Shown one piece after another: positions 59,301-64,000 of a stretch of DNA of 64,000 nt (positions are counted from its first letter, which is position 1; every line of letters begins with the position of its first letter). The stretch covers positions 62,001-126,000 of the forward strand of contig JBAMJV010007743.1 of assembly GCA_037951105.1 (NCBI GenBank), read 5' to 3'. The stretch is from Echinarachnius parma. Its lineage: Eukaryota; Echinodermata; Echinoidea; Clypeasteroida; Echinarachniidae. Under the pieces are notes generated by a model that was given only the letters and a program-made list of their open reading frames with translations, was not told the DNA's origin and made no database searches. The position numbers and the translations under genes were made by a program.

Positions 59301-61811
59301 TGCATAAGTCTGCACTATTTTTAGATTTAGTACATGTATACGTATACAATATTTAGTATTATATTAGCAAAATGGAGTATATCGATGATTAAGTTTTTTG
59401 ATATGATAATCTCACTTTGATAATTTAATTGAGAGAGAGAGAAAGAGTGATTTACGAAAGAGGAAATGGAACAATGGAATAACGTTTCACTTATCACCCT
59501 TCATTCATTCAATCGTTCATTCATAATTTGTTTATATTTTGTTTAATACCATTTATCAAACAGTCCACGTTTAGTTCTCCCTTAATTTTTTTTTAAAAGA
59601 CGGAGAGGAGCCTCTTTTTCTAAACAAAGGGGATGTTATGTAGTGGTTGTATCAAACACCCTCCCCCTTCTTAGTAAAAGTACCAGTACCCTCACACGCC
59701 CCTTCTAGATAATATCTTTATTCTATTGACCCTCTGAATCCTACCCACTGTTGTTTTATAATCAATGTTATCTCCCAAGTTGGTAAGATTCGACTTCCTT
59801 CCAAAAGCCCCCTTGTTCAGATCTTATCTTGTTTATAAACCTGACTGCCCCTTCCATCAATAACAACCTCTGATGTTGCCGCTTCCTCTCTATCATGAGA
59901 AACCTTTAGCCCCTAATCCGGAACACTGGTATAAACAAATGAGGTTTCCTCTTTGGTAGATAAGATGACATGTGTTTGGATTAAGAAGAAACAGAGAGTC
60001 CTCATCTCTCTGAAGAATACGATATATATTGATGTGTACCCCTGGTAACAGGAGGAAAAACTAGCTGAGACCTTCACTGAGCTAGTACATGTGCTTATTT
60101 CTTCTGGCTACTTATTATATACCATTCTACTGTTTCATGTGAGAACCGTTTGAATACTCTAAAGTTTAGAGTATGAATAAATAATACATATTACTGCGGA
60201 ATATATGCCTCACGCTTCCTTCATTAATGTACCTCTCTGCTGAACAATTATAATATCCGATCCCTACACAACACTAAGTCCCTTTAATATTAATTAGGTT
60301 ATTTAGTCCAAAATACGAAAAGGAAAAAATTGTTAGGACCCTGATGGCAAAATGACACTTCAATTAAACAATGAAATGAAAACTTCTGAAAGGTTTATAA
60401 AAATTACTATTTTTGAAAAAAAGAAAGAAAAAAAAAACAGCAGTCAGAGCAATGCCAGCCTACACTGGAACTACGTGACCCGGTTTATAGAAACAAAACT
60501 CACCCCAGACCATACGCAGGTTACACACCAAACTGAGATAATATGTTCGCGCGCGAAGCGCGCAGCAAAAATTAAAAGTGGATGTATAAATTACGTTTTT
60601 AACGTAAGAATTAACAAGTCTTAGCTCATACAACGAATATTTTCTTTCCCACTCGTATACAGATACACACACACGAAAATATCCTTCCCTAAAAGCTGGG
60701 GGGGGGGGGGAATAATTGTACATGTCATTCCCCCCCCCCCCCACCTTGTGAGGTGGGAGGATGCATCCCCCTGTTGTCTACGCCCCTGTTTGACGATACC
60801 TTGTATACGATTTTATGGAACCTGTTTTTTTTAAAGGTACCTGATTATAACGCCCACTATCTTGTTTTCTTTTAGGTGGTCAATATACACTGTTTGATGA
60901 AAGTTCACTTGTTTATAGCGGCCACATATCTATTTTCCCTTGGGTGGTGAGCGTACGAACGATATTTTGGGACTTGTCTATGAAGGTCACCTGATTGTAG
61001 CGGCCAATTAGTTTTCTCTTATACACAGGTTTCGTCTAGTGAAACCGCTGTTGCTAAATATCCATAGAGCTATAATTACAGCCCTATGGAATCTTTCATA
61101 CGGTATGCAGGTGGTGACCATCACAGAGGTCAGTGTGGGCGATCGTTAGACCAAATGAGAATTAGACTAAATGGTCATTAGCCGAAATAGTGTTTAAACG
61201 AAATGGCATTAGACGAACTGCTTTTAGACCAAGTGGAAAATAGACCTATTGGTATTAGACGAAATGGTATTAGACCAAATGGTAATAGACTAAACGGATA
61301 TTAGACCAAATGGTTATAGACAAAACGGTTATTAGACGAATTGCATACAGACCAAGTGAAGAGTAGCCTAACTGAGAATTAGACGAACTGGTATTTGACG
61401 AAGTGATAATAGACGAAACGAGGAAGAAAACAAAGTAGACGAAGTTACAATTGGCCCATATGGTGATTAGACGAAACGGCAATTGCCTAAATGGGAATTA
61501 GACCTAGTGATGATTAGACCAAATGGGTTTAGCCGAAGTGGAGTTAGACGAACTGATGATTAGACCAAGTGGTATTAGACCAAGTGAATATAAACCGTCT
61601 GGAGGGCACCCTATTGTCCTAGCCTATAACGATATGTTTCATTTTGGCAGTGGTAAATGATTTTATTTTTATATCATGTTATGGTTCGGATGAGTTTGTA
61701 ATTGGGGGATATCACTTTGTACTCACCTTGCAACCGGCATGACGATAGTTTCAAGTTAATGACCAACCACAGAACCAAAGGCAGCAAGATGGTCGGGGTT
61801 GTTTTGGACAT
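37464..61811 (-). CDS. Gene 2: four-CUB single-pass receptor, tandem paralogue of gene 1 (7 exons)
   Basis: Exons, 5-prime to 3-prime on the minus strand: 61811-61727, 51991-51656, 51089-50685, 42117-41755, 41006-40659, 38515-38373, 37895-37464. They total 2112 bases, that is 703 aa plus stop, with no frame break. The product is a signal peptide, CUB-like modules A to D, a TM helix and a 143-residue tail with 8 tyrosines. Phases match gene 1 at every shared junction. There is no stem exon: module D is joined directly to the TM exon. Tail motifs include YVNY (Grb2-like YVN), IYLEP, NPIYY (an NPxY PTB or endocytosis motif), PYEMI near the C-terminus, and RRKAS, a basophilic-kinase site. The weakest point is the exon 2 donor (GTGTAG). 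A surface receptor role is inferred from architecture; the ligand is unknown. Confidence 0.85.
38373..38515 (-). CDS. Gene 2 exon 6: transmembrane helix
   Basis: The exon is 143 bases, entering in phase 1 after TTTTCAG (giving [11 protein letters not shown]) and leaving in phase 0 at GTGGGT. The helix [20 protein letters not shown] is followed by [17 protein letters not shown]. The juxtamembrane cysteines could be palmitoylated. Confidence 0.87.
38694..39820. repeat. Element with about 5 tandem units in a dimeric pattern
   Basis: The word CCCTATAAAAGACGGAACAC recurs at about 38967, 39132, 39278, 39446 and 39601. Spacing alternates near 146-168 bases, giving a higher-order period of about 315-320. 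The ends are inverted (GTATTCCCCAGCACTG against TGCTGCTGGGGGATAC). A CGG-rich stretch (39738-39760) precedes the right end. It lies in the gene 2 intron between module D and the TM exon. Confidence 0.7.
40084..40629. mobile_element. MITE of the AGGGATAGTTTAG family
   Basis: The right end ATCTATCCCTTTAA is clear and the left end is decayed. The interior matches the other copies (CATTTCTGGACCGATTTTGA). It ends about 24 bases from the donor of gene 2 exon 5. Confidence 0.65.
40659..41006 (-). CDS. Gene 2 exon 5: CUB module D, the most canonical one
   Basis: The exon is 348 bases, phase 1-1, acceptor TGATACAG, donor GTAAGC. It contains [20 protein letters not shown] then [26 protein letters not shown] and [19 protein letters not shown]. 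The RFDTE and TDVLHI acids match the Ca2+-site region of calcium-binding CUB domains. It differs clearly from gene 1 module D, so this position has diverged or been replaced. Confidence 0.9.
41755..42117 (-). CDS. Gene 2 exon 4: CUB-like module C
   Basis: The exon is 363 bases, phase 1-1, acceptor TTTGGTAG, donor GTAGTA. It reads [66 protein letters not shown] and [11 protein letters not shown]. It follows gene 1 module C almost residue by residue in its central and last thirds. Confidence 0.9.
42489..42515. repeat. (TG)n, left part of a split array
   Basis: A short TG run interrupted by the hAT-like element. The right part, 44230-44314, continues it. Confidence 0.8.
42516..44229. mobile_element. 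Non-autonomous hAT-like element with GAGTCC subterminal arrays
   Basis: The ends are CAGTGCTGTAGTCGAGTCC and the complement of GGACTC..GAGTCCTACAGCACTG. Both subterminal regions are arrays of the hexamer GAGTCC (about 42540-42672 and 44118-44220). It is flanked on both sides by TG dinucleotides, so any 8-base duplication is hidden. The interior (42.7-44.1 kb) has no transposase frame. CAGTG-type ends with subterminal repeats suggest hAT. Confidence 0.7.
44230..44314. repeat. (TG)n, right part of a split array
   Basis: A pure TG run that starts where the hAT-like element ends and stops where L1-like coding sequence starts. Confidence 0.9.
44315..47576 (+). mobile_element. Degenerate L1/Tx1-like non-LTR retrotransposon
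   Basis: Starts in the endonuclease domain at [15 protein letters not shown] and continues through RLDYWFVS and TPDHSAI. The RT region shows FNKSPGND followed by a stop, [50 protein letters not shown] and the catalytic YADD near 45980. The reading frame changes several times and stops interrupt it (near 44848, 45325, 45633, 46111), so it is inactive. The 5-prime end, including most of the endonuclease and any ORF1, is absent. YADD and the L1-style RT text separate it from the FADD element at 20.4-23.5 kb. Confidence 0.85.
47828..49190. mobile_element. Nested CCCGGTCA element with duplicated ends
   Basis: Outer ends TAGCCCGGTCACATATCAAC and GTTGATATCTGACCGGGCCA are flanked by TAA. The left end sequence occurs twice in tandem (47828 and about 47950) before an inner element. 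The right end sequence occurs twice (ending 49086 and 49190), after another related end at 48984. No coding region. TAA duplications fit Harbinger/ISL2EU-type elements. Confidence 0.7.
48088..48690. mobile_element. About 600-bp near-perfect palindrome inside the nested element
   Basis: The left arm starts TGGCCCGGTTACATCTGACC and the right arm ends GGTCAGATGTGACCGGGC. The arms stay complementary almost to the centre near 48355 (for example ATCCGTTTTGATCGG against CAAAACGGATGCAC). TAA lies at the left border and directly after the right arm. Confidence 0.8.
49298..49362. repeat. G-tract/C-tract hairpin
   Basis: A run of G leads into GCGAGCATTGTT, a short loop, then AACAGTGCTCGC and a run of C. 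It can form a GC-rich cruciform; the G strand could also form a quadruplex. Further G runs lie at about 49484 and 49856. Confidence 0.75.
49363..50684. other. Gene 2 intron remainder
   Basis: Holds G/T-rich simple sequence to about 49510, then AT-rich DNA. A short TAGA run at about 50165 is followed by AACGGTTTTATTCATATAAC, which may be a decayed retroelement tail. No exon is supported before 50685. Confidence 0.4.
50685..51089 (-). CDS. Gene 2 exon 3: CUB-like module B
   Basis: The exon is 405 bases, phase 1-1, acceptor TATTACAG, donor GTAAGT. It contains [21 protein letters not shown]-type sequence, [33 protein letters not shown] and ends FNTTR. The canonical second CUB Cys is replaced as in gene 1. 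It is closest to gene 1 modules B and D. Confidence 0.9.
51656..51991 (-). CDS. Gene 2 exon 2: CUB-like module A
   Basis: The acceptor is TTATGCAG and the phase 1 join gives DHYFLGDDD. It shares [35 protein letters not shown] and SNAAWL with gene 1. The end carries an insertion relative to module C ([10 protein letters not shown]) before HFAVNITST. The donor (ACTC before GTGTAG) is weak but is the one that keeps phase 1 and a length divisible by 3 (336). A GC donor five bases downstream (GCAAGT) would be in the wrong phase. Confidence 0.82.
52950..53415. repeat. GTCTAAT minisatellite, forward orientation
   Basis: Degenerate units of about 15-17 bases alternating CACTTGGTCTAAT and CACTTCGTCTAAT types. 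The reverse complement of the same family lies at 61140-61590. It follows a TTAA-family MITE fragment ending GTGTCTGGAGGG. Confidence 0.8.
53493..53595. mobile_element. 103-bp MITE, CAGGGGCCGCGG family
   Basis: The ends CAGGGGCCGCGGAAAGG and CCGCGGCCCCTG are flanked by the 5-base duplication TTCAA (53488-53492 and 53596-53600). Confidence 0.8.
53636..53950 (+). mobile_element. Gypsy-type integrase C-terminal fragment
   Basis: The open frame reads [20 protein letters not shown], then [20 protein letters not shown] and [12 protein letters not shown]. This matches the typical end of Ty3/Gypsy Pol: a K-W-PG-V core, PRSY and YRRNRxHL. The rest of Pol is absent. Two related stretches downstream (GGGCAGAATAATCCC.. 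at about 53977 and 54092) may belong to the same element. Confidence 0.75.
54985..55497. repeat. Array and palindrome of CCAACGTTGG units
   Basis: Dozens of CAACGTTGGTCCAACGTTGG-type words. The middle (about 55200-55400) is a long palindrome centred near 55307, with GCGTACGCCCAA against TTGGGCGTACGC. The right end GGCTTGCTACCTGGG matches the end of the MITE at 3140-3662. Looser relatives extend over 54240-54560. Open frames here are repeat artefacts. Confidence 0.75.
56492..57978. mobile_element. Harbinger-type element inside the 5-prime LTR
   Basis: The ends GTGTGCCGTCACACTATAGC and the complement of AGCTAATGTGACGGGGGTA are flanked by TAA. Removing it restores the LTR as seen at 59783-59790. 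Its interior includes a GGTAGTAGT array and repeats of CACGCTCTGTCTGCGTTCTC. Confidence 0.8.
56937..57242. repeat. (GGTAGTAGT)/(GGTGGCAGT)n microsatellite
   Basis: Trinucleotide-based array of about 300 bases with GGT and AGT words. All frames are open, producing poly-Ser/Gly, poly-Val and other artefacts. Confidence 0.95.
59634..60273 (+). repeat. 3-prime LTR (640 bp)
   Basis: A full-length LTR from TGTTATGTAG to CTACACAACA. It has AATAAATAATACATATTACT about 90 bases before its end. It matches the 5-prime copy with few differences. Confidence 0.85.
60699..60741. repeat. G/C homopolymer hairpin
   Basis: A run of about 12 G, a short AT-rich spacer containing TGTACATGTCA, and a run of about 14 C. 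Confidence 0.8.
61140..61590. repeat. GTCTAAT minisatellite, reverse orientation
   Basis: Units of the type ATTAGACCAAATGGT and ATTAGACGAAATGGT, the reverse complement of the array at 52950-53415. It ends next to CGTCTGGAGGGCACCCTATT. It lies in the first intron of gene 2, about 140 bases from exon 1. Confidence 0.8.
61727..61811 (-). CDS. Gene 2 exon 1: signal peptide
   Basis: [20 protein letters not shown] leads into KLSSCRLQ and a consensus GTGAGT donor in phase 1. It is 85 bases, the same length as gene 1 exon 1. The open frame continues upstream to an ATG at 61889, but that extension has no counterpart in gene 1, so the conserved MSK start was chosen. Confidence 0.85.
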
Positions 61812-62490
61812 CTTCACAGTTTCCAGTGATAATCTTACCCTCACTGAACCACGCGCTGAGCTACGGGCTATCAGTTGAACAATATCCAATATACAGTGAT
61901 TTACAAATCAAACTACCTAACACAAAGTTAGTAAGAGGAGCACTATCAAATACACCTAGGCAACTCAGAGGTCCACAGCATATGAAGATTTCAGAGAACC
62001 CTCACAGGGTGTTGAAGCATGTGTCTCTAAAGGATTTGATGCAAAAAATGTTATTCAATCGCTCCACTACTGCATTCTCTGGCAGCAGTTAAAATAATTA
62101 TGTGCAGGGCTTGAAGCTCAAACCATCACTCCTAACCTAGTCGGGATTCCTGACTGTGTTGCCTGCATCGATATAAAAAATAGTTGCCAGTTGATAATTC
62201 ACGACTGCTGACCTAAGCCCGAGAGAGGGCGTGTTAGTTTTTTTCAACATACTACCGCCTGTCATTTATACTCGGCAATTTAACACGAAACCTACAGTCA
62301 GTGTCAAGCTATATTGGGTCACTGCCTTTGATTTTGCAAACAATTGTATGGTGATGCGTTTAATAATAATAATAATAACGTCTTATTTACCCAGGGTAGC
62401 CACTTCAGTGACGAACACTGCTCTTACAGCGGGCCCTGCATAACATAATAAACAAATATACCATGCACTGAGAGCCTCTAGAGTCTAGTT

Positions 62491-62590
62491 GAAATTATGG
62501 ATTCCGAGGTGACAGGAAAAGCACTATTTTCTGAGGGGCGCAGCCCCGAAGAAAATAGTGCTTTTCTATCACCGAGGAATCCATAATTTC
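62491..62590. repeat. 100-bp hairpin
   Basis: The left arm starts GAAATTATGGATTCCGAGGT and the right arm ends ACCGAGGAATCCATAATTTC. The loop region is itself palindromic (GGGGCGCAGCCCC). The arms are about 45 bases with few mismatches. Confidence 0.9.
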
Positions 62591-62698
62591 ACAAGTGGCT
62601 CGAAATAGTGCATGATATATATGTTTATCATTCCAATATAATAAAACATGTTTTTACTTACAATAAATGTCACTTTAAGTCGATGATTCAGACCGAAG

Positions 62699-63001
62699 TC
62701 ACAGAATGCCTTCAATGCACAACACACGGCCGTACACACACTGTGCAAGCACCGGCGTGAAACTAAAACCGCGACGCGACAAAACTAGCTTGTCTAATTC
62801 ACCAATGTCTGTGCTCGCTAAATCATCAACTTTCACATTAGTCATGTTAGTGAGAGAGTAGTACTCCTTGAATCTTGACAGTCCGTATTTAATATGTTTT
62901 GTTGTGTTTTCACTATCTGTAGAACCTATAAACTCCTCTAAATTCTCGTCATTAATCAATGTGAACCGTGGTTGTTTGTTTACAATACGGTATTTTCGCA
63001 A
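62699..63001 (-). pseudogene. Crypton/DUF3504-like N-terminal fragment
   Basis: A 100-residue open frame reads FTLINDENLEEFIGSTDSEN then TTKHIKYGLSRFKEYYSL, followed by a D-D ... ELDKLVLSR stretch. This resembles the region before the tyrosine-recombinase-like core in Crypton-derived proteins, where N-T-x-K/T-x-x-x-Y-x-L-x-x-F precedes an E-L-x-x-x-L segment. The catalytic core is missing. A small host gene exon is the alternative. Confidence 0.4.
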
Positions 63002-63016
63002 ACCTGAAGACGACGA

Positions 63017-63278
63017 GTAGTGGGGTGGTTAAGGGGTCCATGACTGCATTTTGGGGTACGATTGTTTTACTTGGCATACATACTCCTTGGATCAAAAAAA
63101 GAAAATTCGTCAAAAGAGACACTCTGTATCTATGCAAATTAGGCCTAATTTCCATAATTGATATACAGAGTGTCTCTTTGGATAAATGTTCTTCTTTTGA
63201 TCCAAGGAGTTTGTATGCCAAGTAAAACAATTGTACCCCAAACTGCAGTGAACACCCATATTTGTGGCCCCTACTAGG
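63017..63278. mobile_element. Short derivative of the TAGTAGGGTGGTTAAGG element
   Basis: Its ends match the 19595-20442 element (GGGTGGTTAAGGGGTCC at left; GTGGCCCCTACTAG at right), with one internal inverted unit (CTCCTTGGATCAAAAAAAG against CTTTTGATCCAAGGAG). Confidence 0.75.
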
Positions 63279-63429
63279 AGAAATGACGTCATTTAGGCGA
63301 GAAATTACGTCACTTACGTTCTCTCTCGTCGTCTGGCCAATCTGAGCACTAGTTCATGCCCGATTTCAGGTTCGTCGGAAAATCCAGTGCACCGTCTTCA
63401 GAATTACGTAATCAGAGAAGTATCAACAT

Positions 63430-64000
63430 GTATATATGTGTGTGTGTGTGTGTGTTTTATACGTGTGTATGTGTATGTGTGGTGGATTATGTAACTGGTG
63501 TATGCGTGTGTGTTTGAATGTGTGCGTGTGTGGCTTTGTGTACGTGTGTGCGCATTTGTGCGTGTGTGTGTGTTTGTGAGTGTATATGTGTTTGTTTGTG
63601 TTTGTTGGAATGCGAGTGCATGCGTGCGTGTGTGTATCTGCGTATGTGTACGGGTATGGGTTTTTGTTTGAGTGTGTGCGTGTGTTTGTGTTTGTTTGAG
63701 TGCTCGCGTGGATGAGTGTGCGTGCGTGTGTTTGTGTTTATGTGGATGTGCGTTTGTGGGTGTTTGTGTGCATTTGTGAGTGTGCATTCATGTGTTTGTG
63801 TGGGTGTGTGTTGTGTATCTGTATGCGTATGTGTGGGAGTTTTATTAATGTTGTGTTTGTGTGTATACGCGTGTGTAAGGGTTTGTGTTTGTGTGAGCGC
63901 ATGTGTGGGGTGTTTGTGTGCATTGTTGTTTGTTTGAGTGCGAGTGCGTGCGTGCGTGCGGGAGTGGATGTTTGTGCGTGTGAGTATACGTGTGTGTAAG
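63430..64000. repeat. Degenerate TG-rich tract running off the window
   Basis: TG dinucleotides interrupted by GC, TT and TA, continuing to the window end. Open frames in it are artefacts. Confidence 0.85.

Larger units (their letters stand above)
56339..60273 (+). mobile_element. Non-autonomous LTR retrotransposon with insertions
   Basis: The LTRs begin TGTTATGTAGTGGTTGTATC, and the right LTR ends CCCTACACAACA. The flanks show CTAA on both sides (56335-56338 and 60274-60277). The 5-prime LTR is split by a TAA-flanked MITE (56492-57978) and ends in poly(A) at about 58399. The interior (58420-59633) has no gag or pol frame. A purine-rich CAAAGGGGA tract lies just before the 3-prime LTR. The whole element interrupts an AAAGGGATCTAGTAAC-family MITE. 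Confidence 0.85.

Overview
This is intron-rich, AT-rich, repeat-dense metazoan nuclear DNA. The proteins (CUB domains, single-pass receptors with phosphotyrosine-type tails), GT-AG introns with long introns, and the load of MITEs, CR1-like and L1/Tx1-like retroelements suggest a marine invertebrate deuterostome. An echinoderm is my best guess, but nothing in the sequence fixes the species.

The only convincing host genes are two tandem paralogues on the minus strand. Gene 1 (start 29207, stop 13133) and gene 2 (start 61811, stop 37464) each encode a signal peptide, four CUB-like modules (A-B-C-D), a single transmembrane helix and a tyrosine-rich cytoplasmic tail. I placed every exon boundary from splice signals and reading phase. 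The signal exon has identical length in both genes. CUB exons are symmetrical phase 1-1, the TM exon ends in phase 0, and one terminal exon holds the whole tail. Gene 2 is intact on paper (703 aa). Gene 1 (about 924 aa) needs one extra base in its first CUB exon to stay open, and its tail stop is followed in frame by 60 coding-like codons. The tails share a backbone but differ in tyrosines, so the pair looks like cell-surface receptors with a common ectodomain and diverged signalling. No ligand or signalling output can be read from DNA.

Layout: 1-12.9 kb is gene-free DNA downstream of gene 1 (MITEs, an AC microsatellite, a CR1-like 3-prime fragment). Gene 1 covers 13.1-29.2 kb. Its large intron between CUB A and CUB B (19.2-28.2 kb) contains a 21-bp minisatellite split by a TIR element, a CR1-like retrotransposon and a 2.65-kb palindromic element. 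29.2-37.4 kb is intergenic. Gene 2 covers 37.5-61.8 kb. Its intron between CUB B and CUB C (42.1-50.7 kb) holds a hAT-like element inside a TG array, a degenerate L1/Tx1-like element and a nested palindromic CCCGGTCA element. Its first intron (52-61.7 kb) holds a Gypsy integrase fragment, CAACGTTGG arrays, and a non-autonomous LTR element nested in one MITE and itself carrying another. 61.8-64 kb has a Crypton-like fragment, a strong hairpin and a TG-rich tract.

The most useful observations are the receptor pair with its tail differences, the two possible lesions in gene 1, and several datable nested insertions with clean target-site duplications (TA, TAA, TTAA, 5 bp, CTAA).
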